Below are positions 7,712 to 14,929 of a stretch of 64,000 nucleotides of DNA, piece after piece. The stretch lies in the NCBI RefSeq assembly GCF_902506165.1, contig NZ_LR733817.1, positions 976,255 to 1,040,254 of the forward strand, given 5' to 3'. The stretch comes from Bosea sp. 29B. GTDB taxonomy: Bacteria; Pseudomonadota; Alphaproteobacteria; Rhizobiales; Beijerinckiaceae. The translations under genes were made by a program, and so were the position numbers. A model generated the notes under the pieces. It was given only the letters and a program-made list of their open reading frames with translations. It was not told where the DNA came from and ran no database searches. How positions within the stretch are numbered: position 1 is the stretch's first letter; every line of letters begins with the position of its first letter.

Positions 7712-9319
7712 ATGATGCCCGCGCCGTGGTGGCAGAGCGGCGTGATCTACCAGATCTACGCGCGCTCGTTCCAGGACAGCAACGGCGATGGAATCGGTGA
7801 CCTCCAGGGTATCACGCAGCGGCTGGGCCATCTTCCCGAACTCGGCGTCGATGCGATCTGGATTTCGCCGATCTATCCCTCGCCGATGGCCGATTTCGGC
7901 TACGACGTCTCCGATTACCGCGACGTCGATCCTCGCTTCGGCACGCTCGCCGATTTCGACGACCTGCTCGCGCAGGCCCATGCGCGCGGGCTCAAGCTCC
8001 TGCTCGATTTCGTGCCGAACCATACCTCCGACCAGCATCCCTGGTTCGCCGAAAGCCGCTCCTCGCGCGGCAGTCCGAAACGGGACTGGTATCTCTGGCG
8101 CGACCCTGCCCCAGGAGGCGGACCACCCAACAACTGGATCAGCGATTTCGGCGGATCGGCCTGGGAATGGGACGAGGCCAGCGGCCAGTACTACTATCAT
8201 GCCTTCCTGAAGCAGCAGCCGGACCTCAACTGGCGCAATCCGGCCGTGCAGGCGGCGATGCACGGCGTGCTGCGCTTCTGGCTCGACCGCGGCGTCGACG
8301 GCTTCCGCATCGATGTGCTCTGGCACCTGATCAAGGCTGCCGACTTCCCGGACAACCCGCCGAACCCGGCCTATTGGCCTGCCCTCGACGAGAAGGACCG
8401 GTTGGTCCAGCTGCAATCGACCGACCAGCCCGAAGTCCATGGCATCGCGGCCGAAATGCGTGCCTTTGCGGATGAATATGAGGCCGCAGGGAGAGGCGAG
8501 CGCCTGCTGGTCGGCGAGATCTATCTGCCGGTTGAGCGGCTGATGCGCTATTACGGCGAAGATCGGCCCGGCGTGCACCTGCCCTTCAACTTCCAACTCA
8601 TCGACGCGCCCTGGCAGGCACGGTCGCTTGGCGCGCTCATCGCCGCTTACGAGGCGGCGCTGCCGCCCGGCGGCTGGCCGAACTGGGTACTCGGCAATCA
8701 CGACCGCCCGCGCGTCGCCACCAGATTGGGGGAAAGCCAGGCCCGGGTCGCGGCGATGCTGCTGTTGACGCTGCGGGGCACGCCCACCCTCTATTATGGC
8801 GACGAGCTCGGCTTGAGCGATGTCACGATCCCGCCCGATCAGGTCCAGGATCCGCGCGAGCTACGCCAGCCGGGCAAGGGTCTCGGGCGCGATCCGGTCC
8901 GCACGCCGATGCCGTGGGACGACAGTGCGCATGCCGGCTTCAGCACCGCTGCGCCCTGGCTGCCGCTCAACGCCGACTGGCCAGCCCGGAACGTGGAGCG
9001 CCAATCGGCCGATCCGGCCTCGATGCTGGCGCTGCATCGCCGATTGCTTGCAGCTCGACGCGCCCATCCTGCACTGGCCATCGGTGATTTCGCGCTGCTG
9101 GATGCCGAGGGCGATATACTCGCCTACGAGCGTCGGCATGATGCAGAGCGGCTGATTGTGGCGCTCAATCTCGGGGAGCGGCGGCAGCGTCTGGCCTTGC
9201 CGGGCTGGGCGCATGGTTGCCGCCCCCTCCTGTCCACGCTCGCCGGTCTGACGCTGGCGCAGGACGGCGCGTTGCTCCTGCGGCCGAACGAGGGCGTGAT
9301 CCTGACGCTCGCCGACTGA
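7712..9319 (+). CDS. GH13 alpha-glucosidase (maltase / oligo-1,6-glucosidase type)
   Basis: 535 residues from ATG 7712, which has GTGAGG just upstream; a GTG at 7697 is possible. It hydrolyses terminal alpha-glucosidic bonds, probably in the cytosol because no signal peptide is present. The GH13 core is complete: YQIYARSFQDSNGDGIGDL near the N-terminus, DFVPNHTSDQHPWF, the nucleophile Asp in GFRIDVLWH near residue 200, the acid/base Glu in VGEIYLP near 269, and the transition-state Asp in LGNHDRPR near 331. A GT4 gene follows 20 bp downstream, suggesting a unit handling alpha-glucosides. Confidence 0.85.
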   Translation: MMPAPWWQSGVIYQIYARSFQDSNGDGIGDLQGITQRLGHLPELGVDAIWISPIYPSPMADFGYDVSDYRDVDPRFGTLADFDDLLAQAHARGLKLLLDFVPNHTSDQHPWFAESRSSRGSPKRDWYLWRDPAPGGGPPNNWISDFGGSAWEWDEASGQYYYHAFLKQQPDLNWRNPAVQAAMHGVLRFWLDRGVDGFRIDVLWHLIKAADFPDNPPNPAYWPALDEKDRLVQLQSTDQPEVHGIAAEMRAFADEYEAAGRGERLLVGEIYLPVERLMRYYGEDRPGVHLPFNFQLIDAPWQARSLGALIAAYEAALPPGGWPNWVLGNHDRPRVATRLGESQARVAAMLLLTLRGTPTLYYGDELGLSDVTIPPDQVQDPRELRQPGKGLGRDPVRTPMPWDDSAHAGFSTAAPWLPLNADWPARNVERQSADPASMLALHRRLLAARRAHPALAIGDFALLDAEGDILAYERRHDAERLIVALNLGERRQRLALPGWAHGCRPLLSTLAGLTLAQDGALLLRPNEGVILTLAD

Positions 9320-9339
9320 CCAGAAGGAGGAGCGAACGG

Positions 9340-10347
9340 ATGCGCATCGCCATGCTGGCGCCGATCTCCTGGCGCACCCCGCCGCGCCATTACGGCCCCT
9401 GGGAGCTTGTGACGAGCCTGCTGACCGAGGCGCTGGTGGTGCGCGGCGTCGACGTCACCCTGTTCGCCACCCGGGACAGCCATACGGCCGGCACCTTGGC
9501 CGGCATCTGCCCGGCGCCGTACTCCGAAGACCCGACGATCGACGCCAAGGTCTGGGAGCTGCTGCACGTCGCCCACGTCTTCGAGCGCGCCGGCGAATTC
9601 GATATCATCCACAACCAGGCCGATTTCGTGCCGCTCGCCTTCTCGCGCCTGGTCGGCACGCCGGTGGTGACGACGATTCACGGCTTCTCCTCGGAGCGCA
9701 TCCTGCCGGCCTTCAAGGCCTATGAGGACCGGATCCACTATGTCGCGATCAGCGCCGCCGACCGGCACCCCGATTTGCGCTATGCCGCGACGATCCATCA
9801 CGGCATCCGGATCGAGGATTTTCCCTTCGATCCAACCGGGAGCGACGACCTGCTCTTCTTCGGCCGCATCCACCCCGACAAGGGCGCGGCCGAGGCGATC
9901 GCCGCGGCGCGCGCAGCCGGCCGGCGTCTGGTCATGGCCGGCATCGTCCAGGACCGCGGCTACTACGACGCGCAGGTCGCGCCCGCGCTCGCCAGCGAGA
10001 GTGTGGCCTATCTCGGTCCCGTCGGCGGCAGCGCTCGCATGCATGCGCTCGGCTCGGCGAAGGCGTTGTTGCACCTGATCAACTTCGAGGAGCCGTTCGG
10101 ATTGTCGGTCATCGAGGCGCTGGCCTGCGGCACCCCCGTCATCGCCTCCCGGCGCGGCTCGATGCCTGAGCTGATAGAACACGGCGTGACCGGGTTCCTT
10201 GTCGACAGCGTCGATGAGGCCGTGGCTGCGATCGCGCGCCTCTCCGAGATCGACCGCACCGCCTGCCGTGCAGCGGTCGCGGCGCGCTTCACCGTCGACC
10301 GAATGGCCGATCGTTATCTCGAGCTGTATCGGTCCATCCTCGGATGA
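9340..10347 (+). CDS. GT4-family glycosyltransferase
   Basis: 335 residues from ATG 9340, preceded by a strong AAGGAGG. A GT-B protein: N-terminus MRIAMLAPISWRTPPRHYGPW with an acceptor-side H-Y-G-P-W-E element, donor-domain strand LLFFGRIHPDKGAAEAI near residues 170-186, and the nucleotide-sugar motif EEPFGLSVIEALACGTPVI near 249-267. Proteins with this N-terminus transfer sugar from an NDP-sugar; donor and acceptor are unknown. It follows the alpha-glucosidase by 20 bp and is probably in the same transcript. Confidence 0.8.
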   Translation: MRIAMLAPISWRTPPRHYGPWELVTSLLTEALVVRGVDVTLFATRDSHTAGTLAGICPAPYSEDPTIDAKVWELLHVAHVFERAGEFDIIHNQADFVPLAFSRLVGTPVVTTIHGFSSERILPAFKAYEDRIHYVAISAADRHPDLRYAATIHHGIRIEDFPFDPTGSDDLLFFGRIHPDKGAAEAIAAARAAGRRLVMAGIVQDRGYYDAQVAPALASESVAYLGPVGGSARMHALGSAKALLHLINFEEPFGLSVIEALACGTPVIASRRGSMPELIEHGVTGFLVDSVDEAVAAIARLSEIDRTACRAAVAARFTVDRMADRYLELYRSILG

Positions 10348-10665
10348 GCCACATGCACTCCCGGCGGACGGAAGGCACGCGGGTCCCAAGGGAGAGCCGC
10401 GAAGAAACAACGTGCGCTTTCCTCAGCCCTGGCCTAGGCTGCAACCCTGCTTCGACATGACTTGCCTGGGCTCGCCCCCAGGTAGCCGCGGCAGCTGCTA
10501 GCCGGCCGCGCTGCACCGAGCACTTGCTCGCTTCTCCTGAGTGACATCCGCGCCTGCAATCTCGCATGCGCATTTCGATGGCGATTGCCTGCAAGGCACC
10601 CAGCTCCAGCCGATACGAACCCGAGAGATCGCGACCCGCGATCTCCGAGCAAGGACAAGAACGGC
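10348..10665. other. Intergenic gap of about 320 bp with hairpins, no gene seen
   Basis: No open frame here looks like a protein. A CCTGGG/CCCAGG inverted repeat lies at 10465-10482 and may lower read-through from the glycosyltransferase gene, although no T-run follows. A stronger hairpin at 10625-10645 is listed separately. Confidence 0.5.
10625..10645 (+). repeat. Perfect 9-bp hairpin in the 5' leader of the small gene at 10666
   Basis: GAGATCGCG and CGCGATCTC are separated by only ACC, giving a perfect 9-bp stem with a 3-base loop. It ends 20 bases before the ATG at 10666, just ahead of the AAGGACAAG ribosome-binding region. It could be an operator or an mRNA structure that affects stability or translation. 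Confidence 0.55.
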
Positions 10666-10797
10666 ATGTCAAAAAGCGAACGACGCGGGAACCGCGAGGC
10701 CAAGAAGCCGAAGCAGGAAAAACCGAAGCTAGCAGATCCTGCCCCCAACAGCCTTGCCACTACGGTCGTGAAGGTCGCGGCGCCGAAGAGGAAGTAG
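10666..10797 (+). CDS. Very small basic protein (43 aa)
   Basis: Begins MSKSERRGNREAKKPKQEKP and ends VVKVAAPKRK. A good AAGGACAAG ribosome-binding site precedes the ATG. Tiny Lys/Arg-rich proteins starting M-S/A-K-S-x-x-R-x-N-R-E-A/V-K-K-P-K recur in Bosea- and Methylobacterium-like genomes as conserved hypotheticals. That is recognition by pattern, not by search. A longer reading in the same frame from 10585 lacks a ribosome-binding site. Function unknown; nucleic-acid binding would fit the charge. Confidence 0.65.
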   Translation: MSKSERRGNREAKKPKQEKPKLADPAPNSLATTVVKVAAPKRK

Positions 10798-10868
10798 CGT
10801 TCAGTGCTCTCGGGCAGCAGTCCCATGGACCGAATTCATGCTGCGAGCGTCAGCGAACCGACAGGATA

Positions 10869-11060
10869 ATGATGATCCGTTTCAGGACGATCGAGCCGAA
10901 GCCGGCCGCAAACACCAATAAGCCGACAATCGCCCCGACAGCCGCGCCGGCCGCACCGGCCGCACCCGCGCCGGCTGCCGATAAAGTCACGCTGCGGCAG
11001 CCAGAAGCCCCCGGGAAGCCTGTGGGCCAGCCGTCGGGGGAGAAGCACGAGCACGATTAG
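10869..11060 (+). CDS. Small Ala/Pro-rich hypothetical protein
   Basis: 63 residues from ATG 10869 (MMIRFRTIEPKPAANTNKP), with GACAGG upstream. The middle is a low-complexity run of alternating Ala and Pro, and the C-terminus is polar (QPSGEKHEHD). Its stop overlaps the stop of the leftward DUF1488 gene by 4 bp. Low complexity makes this uncertain, but the start context and polar end look real. Function unknown. Confidence 0.4.
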   Translation: MMIRFRTIEPKPAANTNKPTIAPTAAPAAPAAPAPAADKVTLRQPEAPGKPVGQPSGEKHEHD

Positions 11061-11320
11061 AAGTCGGCAGCAGTCAAGCGATGGTAGCTCTGACGCTTGC
11101 GGGAATAGGCTGCCCCGGCAGCCTTCCGGATGGTAGCGAGGTGCCCGTCATAAGCTCGCAGCATCGACGCTTCGCCCGGCCCGGCTGACAAGTCGATGCT
11201 GCGCAACGCTGCGAGCTCGACCTCGAATGCGATCTCAAGGGCGGAATCGGAGCCCCAGAAGCACACGCAGTCCCGGGCGGTGTCATATCGCCGGATTGGA
11301 TTGGGGAAGTGGAGGCTCAT
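11057..11320 (-). CDS. DUF1488 family protein
   Basis: 87 residues beginning MSLHFPNPIRRYDTARDCV followed by FWGSDSALEIAFEVE. The N-F-P-N-P-x-R-x-Y-D start and F-W-G-x-D-x-A-x-E-V/I-x-F centre are the hallmark of DUF1488, a small family common in rhizobia and other proteobacteria with no known reaction. Full length for the family (80-90 residues). Lies between other small genes; ATG 11320 is followed on the plus strand by TCATCCTCC, giving GGAGGATGA as the ribosome-binding site on the coding strand. Confidence 0.8.
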   Translation of the reverse strand: MSLHFPNPIRRYDTARDCVCFWGSDSALEIAFEVELAALRSIDLSAGPGEASMLRAYDGHLATIRKAAGAAYSRKRQSYHRLTAADF

Positions 11321-11454
11321 CGGATCATCCTCCAGGGTTGACCAGGTTCAGGCGTGCCGTGGGTGCGCTGGGGTCGTTGTCGCGCGACGCCGAGAAGGTG
11401 CGTCGCGCGACAAGGCGCAGGCTGGTCGCAGCGCCGCGCGACGAACGAACCATC

Positions 11455-11808
11455 TCAGGTTTTCGGAACGCCCAGGGCTGCCGCGCAGGCCTTGGCCACG
11501 TCTGAATCGGGCGAGGAGCTCCCCGGCATCGTCGCCCATCCACCTTTCGCGATGAAATCACCCTGCTGCCAGGAGCTGATCTTCTTGAATTCGACGAGCT
11601 GCTCGGTCGCATTGGCCTGCTGCTGGAACTTCGCCACGCAGATCGGCGAGAGAGCCGCCACAAGAGCGGTGCTCGAACGCGTCCTGGCTTCTCGCTCCGC
11701 CGTGCTGTGCGTCACCCACCCGCCCCAGGTGAAACCAATGATCGCAAGGGCAATAGCCCCGCCGACGGCGCCCCAGGCGGCCGGCTTCAGTTCTGCTGGA
11801 ATTTTCAT
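11455..11808 (-). CDS. Membrane-anchored hypothetical protein (117 aa)
   Basis: Begins MKIPAELKPAAWGAVGGAIA and has a single N-terminal hydrophobic span near residues 11-31 with a GFTWGGWVT end. A helical, probably periplasmic region follows (AEREARTRSSTALVAALSPIC), then a C-terminal part with SSWQQGDFIAKGGWATMPG. Two Cys (near residues 57 and 108) could form a disulfide. Proteins of this architecture are conserved hypotheticals in Bosea/Bradyrhizobium-type genomes. No operon partner is evident. Confidence 0.7.
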   Translation of the reverse strand: MKIPAELKPAAWGAVGGAIALAIIGFTWGGWVTHSTAEREARTRSSTALVAALSPICVAKFQQQANATEQLVEFKKISSWQQGDFIAKGGWATMPGSSSPDSDVAKACAAALGVPKT

Positions 11809-11828
11809 GATGTCGGACTTTCCGAACC

Positions 11829-11843
11829 GGAAGAAAATCTTCC
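11829..11843 (-). promoter_or_regulatory. Short inverted repeat upstream of the gene at 11455-11808
   Basis: GGAAGA-AAA-TCTTCC forms a perfect 6-bp inverted repeat about 20 bp ahead of the ATG at 11808. It could be an operator or a leader hairpin for the membrane-anchored protein. No T-run follows on either strand, so it is not a standard terminator. Confidence 0.35.
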
Positions 11844-12027
11844 GTCGAAGATCATATCACAATTGGGAGAGACTGATCATCATTTGATTCGATTCAACCA
11901 TTTCTTCGACAGCACATTTAGATGGAGCATCCGAATAGTCGACGCGCGCCGTTTTCTTCGATGATGGTCACCTGTCGATCCGGCATACGGGTCTCCGCGG
12001 CTTGCAGCAGGCAAGAACCTGGCACAG

Positions 12028-12372
12028 ATGCGGATCAAGCCATCTCCCGTTTTGCCCTGGTCGAACGCGGGCGTCGCCGCCACGACATTCGGCATCGCTG
12101 CCCTGATCTGGCTAGCTCTGGTTCACCTGGTTGCGGCCGGCGCCGGCGGCAATCTCGCCGGACGGCTGCGCGCCAAGCGCGTTGGTCTCCACACCGACGA
12201 GGTCGCGTTCTGCGATACAGCGCACGACTTCATGACCTGGGCCAAGCAGCTCGGCCACAAGGAGGCGGTGGCGCTGCTGGACGCGACACTCGCCGAGGAG
12301 ACCAGGACCGACAAGCTGCTGACGCAGCTCGGCGAGCCGGCCAACTCGGCGGCTGTCGCCAAAGCGGCCTGA
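12028..12372 (+). pseudogene. DUF892 (YciE-like ferritin fold) C-terminal fragment
   Basis: The frame from ATG 12028 gives 114 residues. From about residue 57 it matches the last helices of DUF892 proteins: DEVAFCDTAHDFMTWAKQLG, then HKEAVALLDATLAEETRTDK. DUF892 proteins are normally about 160-170 residues with paired ferritin-like helices. Here the first two helices are absent and replaced by a hydrophobic segment (residues 17-42) unlike the family. It therefore looks like a truncated remnant fused to unrelated sequence, although expression as a short membrane-anchored protein cannot be excluded. A terminator follows directly. Confidence 0.55.
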
Positions 12373-12390
12373 TCCGCAGGGATACCAAGA

Positions 12391-12426
12391 AAGGCTCGCC
12401 GAGCATTGTTCGGCGAGCCTTTCCTT
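12391..12426 (+). terminator. Rho-independent terminator
   Basis: GGCTCGCCGA (12393-12402) and TCGGCGAGCC (12410-12419) form a perfect 10-bp stem with a 7-base loop, followed by TTTCCTT. It lies 20 bp after the stop of the DUF892-like fragment. Confidence 0.9.
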
Positions 12427-12518
12427 GACCGTTGTCACATTGTCTGCAGGCACCCTTGCTATCGGTGTCGATCCGTCATGGATTCGAACGGCATGGCGCG
12501 ACTGGGAAAGGGCCTGAA

Positions 12519-13178
12519 TTGCACCAACCGACGCAGGGGCGCTTCCACTTCGATCGTGCCGAGCTTTGGGCCGATGGTCTGATCCATGGGCTCGGAATCG
12601 TGCTGGGGGTCGGCGCGGTCGCGTATCTGATCGCGCGCGTTGTCGCAGCTTCGATGCCTGGTCTGATCCCGGTTGCGATCTACAGCTCCGCGCTGATGGC
12701 TGTCCTGATCACCTCCGCCGTCTACAACATGTTGCCGGTTTCGCCGGTGAAGTGGCTGATGCGGCGCTTCGACCATTCGGCGATCTACATTTTGATCGCG
12801 GGAACCTACACGCCTTTCCTGGCGCGAATAGGCGAGAGCGCGGCAGCGCATGTCCTCCTGGCCATCGTCTGGATCGCATCGGCTGTCGGCGTCCTGCTCA
12901 AGGTCGCCTTACCCGGCCGATATGATCGCCTGTCGATTGTGCTCTATCTCCTCATGGGCTGGAGCGGCGTCTTTGCCTGGGAGAGCATCGCGCAGCTTCC
13001 GAGCGTCGCCTTGTGGCTGATCGTGACGGGCGGCCTTCTCTACACGCTGGGCGTGGTCTTTCACGTCTGGCAGACCCTTCCGTTCCAGAACGCCATCTGG
13101 CACGCCTTCGTCCTCGTCGCCTCCGGCTGTTTCTACGGGGCCGTCTTTCAGGCTTATGCGATCGCTCCATCGAGCTGA
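12519..13178 (+). CDS. Hemolysin III family (PAQR/HlyIII-type) membrane protein
   Basis: 219 residues from TTG 12519, with GGGAAAGGG upstream; an upstream in-frame start at 12432 would add an unlikely, non-family N-terminus. The family motifs are present: ELWADGLIHGLGIVLG in the first segment, SAVYNMLP, FDHSAIYILIAGTYTPF, and HAFVLVASGCFYGAVF at the end. His and Asp residues in these motifs are the expected metal ligands of the seven-helix PAQR-like core. Integral inner-membrane protein; despite the name, hemolytic activity is not implied. Confidence 0.85.
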   Translation: MHQPTQGRFHFDRAELWADGLIHGLGIVLGVGAVAYLIARVVAASMPGLIPVAIYSSALMAVLITSAVYNMLPVSPVKWLMRRFDHSAIYILIAGTYTPFLARIGESAAAHVLLAIVWIASAVGVLLKVALPGRYDRLSIVLYLLMGWSGVFAWESIAQLPSVALWLIVTGGLLYTLGVVFHVWQTLPFQNAIWHAFVLVASGCFYGAVFQAYAIAPSS

Positions 13179-13404
13179 CGGCGCTTACGGCCTTTCAGGA
13201 AAAAGCGGCTGGCGGGTTCTCGTTCGCAGCCTTGGGAGCTGGGCGTCACGCTGCCGATAAGAGCAGACGGCTCCGGGGGGCCATATTCCTCTACGGCACA
13301 CGCGTGACGCGATGGCCACGAAAGCTCCGATTTTTGATTTGATCTCAATGCGATGTGCTACTGTTAGTCTCAGCTCCTCAAGCTGACGCAGGCAGGAGAT
13401 GGAA

Positions 13405-13686
13405 ATGGCGCATCACTATGACGTCGGCGACCAGGTCAGCCTGGCTTTCGGCTTTCACGACCAGAATGCCGTCGGGCTCTATACGGTCACGCGCCGCTTG
13501 CCCTCTCTGGTCGACAGCGAGCCTCAGTATCGCGTGAGGGGTCTCGATGATCGGGAACGGGTCATCGGTGAAGCGCAGATCAATGGTTCAGCCGGACAAC
13601 GCAATGCGGATCGGCCTGCCCGGTCACGCCGCCAGAACAACCCGATAACCGAGATGTTCAATCCCTTGGGCATCGAAAAGAAATAG
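13405..13686 (+). CDS. Small protein, paralogue of the product at 6398
   Basis: 93 residues from ATG 13405, chosen over ATG 13399 because AGGAG (13394-13398) would then have normal spacing. Residues 7-16 (GDQVSLAFGF), then LYTVTRRLP, PQYRVRGLDDRERVIGEAQI repeat the order seen in the product of 6398-6637. The last third (RPARSRRQNNPITEMFNPLG) is unique and basic. It stands alone between hemolysin III and the LuxR-type gene. No catalytic motif; a small beta-barrel adaptor or nucleic-acid-binding role is possible but unproven. Confidence 0.7.
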   Translation: MAHHYDVGDQVSLAFGFHDQNAVGLYTVTRRLPSLVDSEPQYRVRGLDDRERVIGEAQINGSAGQRNADRPARSRRQNNPITEMFNPLGIEKK

Positions 13687-13808
13687 ACACGCAAATTTCT
13701 TGAAGGCCGTGCTCTCATTCAGGCCGATGCAGAAGCTTCTCTTTCATCAAGCTGTTTCTGACTCCATCTGAATCCCCGGACATGCTGCCCACGGAAGGGC
13801 TCGCGATA

Positions 13809-14477
13809 ATGCCGGCGCCATTTCAGCAGCGGATTGCGCTTTTCGGCGATCAGCCAATCATGCTTGCCGGCCTGAACGCGCTTGTCGGCGCAGTCCCCGG
13901 CGCGACCATCATTGGCGTGCCATTGGCGATGTTCGACGCGGTCGAATTCATTCGCTCGCAGAGCCCCGAAGTAGCCATCATCTGTATCGGTACGCTGAGG
14001 CCGGCCGGTCTTGCCTTCGTAAGGCGCATCTTGGGCGTGTCACCGCTCATTCTGATCTTGCTCGTATGCGACGATCGCGATGCGAGGTCGATCAAGGCAG
14101 CATTTCAGCTCGGCATCGCAGGTTACCTGCTGAATGGCGCCTCCAACGACAGACTGCTGCAAGCCCTAAGGGCTGTTCGGGGCGGCGGGCTGTACCTCGA
14201 TGGAGGCCTGGCGCTGTCGGTGCGAGAATTAAGACGCCCAATAGGCAGCATGGAAAGTCGCCTCGACAACCCAGATGACGAACTGAGCGAACGCGAAATT
14301 CAGGTCCTGCGCCTCGTCGTCTCGAGCAATTCGAACAAGAGCATCGCAGACCAGACCGGCCTGAGCGTCAGGTCAGTCGAAACCTACCGCTTCCGCGCCT
14401 GTAGGAAACTAGGTTTGTCTTCACGAGGAGACATCATGCGGTATGGCTCGGATCGTGGATGGACGCTTTTTGATTGA
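13809..14477 (+). CDS. LuxR/NarL-type regulator with degenerate receiver domain
   Basis: 222 residues from ATG 13809 (GGAAGGG upstream); ATG 13782 is an alternative. The C-terminal helix-turn-helix is typical (LSEREIQVLRLVVSSNSNKS, then SVRSVETYRFRACRKLGL, roughly residues 158-205). The N-terminal 120 residues look like a REC domain (IALFGDQPIMLAGLNALV start), but the strand that should carry the phospho-acceptor Asp reads PEVAIICIGTLRP, without it, and the acidic pocket has one Asp instead of two. It probably does not receive phosphate. No kinase gene is adjacent. Confidence 0.75.
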   Translation: MPAPFQQRIALFGDQPIMLAGLNALVGAVPGATIIGVPLAMFDAVEFIRSQSPEVAIICIGTLRPAGLAFVRRILGVSPLILILLVCDDRDARSIKAAFQLGIAGYLLNGASNDRLLQALRAVRGGGLYLDGGLALSVRELRRPIGSMESRLDNPDDELSEREIQVLRLVVSSNSNKSIADQTGLSVRSVETYRFRACRKLGLSSRGDIMRYGSDRGWTLFD

Positions 14478-14524
14478 CGTCCTGGGGTCCTTGGTCGCTG
14501 GGCGCACTCCAAGGCTGATGTTAT

Positions 14525-14700
14525 GTGCCGCAGCCGCTGCCGACGGGTGCGCCGCTCGTCGTCGTTCTCCATGGCTGTACGCAGTCGGCTGCCGTTTATG
14601 ACAATGGCTCGGGCTGGTCTCAGCTCGCGGACCGACATGGCTTGCCCTGCTTTATCCCGAGCAGCAGCGCACGAACCATCCGAACCTCTGTTTCAACTGG
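14525..14700 (+). pseudogene. Truncated, frameshifted PHB-depolymerase-like esterase fragment
   Basis: Two frames together resemble the N-terminal half of the LpqC/PHB depolymerase alpha/beta-hydrolase core. Bases 14525-14641 read PLVVVLHGCTQSAAVYDNG and GWSQLADRHG, including the oxyanion HGCTQ motif. After a one-base loss at about 14641 the next frame reads LALLYPEQQRTNHPNLCFNW to 14700. There the family sequence stops; the nucleophile GLSAGG block and everything after it are missing, and no plausible start precedes it. A dead remnant beside a tRNA fragment. Confidence 0.7.
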
Positions 14701-14780
14701 GAACGCAGATGTATCCTATCGGTCGCAGACGCCTACGTCGGGCACGCTCAAGATATTGGAATTGAAGGATAAATCGTTTT

Positions 14781-14821
14781 CCAAGGTTGGCGTCGAGAGT
14801 TCGAATCCCTTCGCCCGCTCC
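14781..14821 (+). other. 3' fragment of a tRNA-Gly gene (probable attachment-site remnant)
   Basis: The 41 bases start CCAAGGTTGG and end CCCTTCGCCCGCTCC. By memory of alphaproteobacterial tRNA-Gly(GCC), this is the stretch from the anticodon through the T-arm to the acceptor end, with two differences (one in the variable region, one in the T stem). The T-loop TTCGAAT is intact. No 5' half is present: the bases before it are AAATCGTTTT. Integrases often duplicate just this 3' segment, so this is best read as an att remnant. Confidence 0.65.
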
Positions 14822-14850
14822 GGACAATTCTCAGGCTCGAGAGGCACATA

Positions 14851-14880
14851 AGCGTCGGGTTTCCCCGCGCTTTTTGCTTT
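14851..14880 (+). terminator. Terminator following the tRNA-Gly fragment
   Basis: AGCG-T-CGGG (14851-14859) pairs with CCCG-CGCT (14864-14871) with one bulged T, followed by TTTTGCTTTT. This placement, about 30 bp after a tRNA 3' end, is typical of a tRNA gene terminator and suggests it was copied along with the tRNA fragment. Confidence 0.6.
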
Positions 14881-14929
14881 TCTGGTCCCACCTGATCACA
14901 ACATCGCCTGCCGCCATCCCTTCGCCCTG

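Noticed and set aside
10836..11054. Minus-strand frame opposite the Ala/Pro-rich small protein
   Set aside because: Rich in Arg, Cys and Gly as expected for an antisense frame, and has no ribosome-binding site.
14781..14821. A functional tRNA-Gly gene
   Set aside because: Only the 3' half is present; the bases before it cannot form the D-arm or the 5' acceptor strand.
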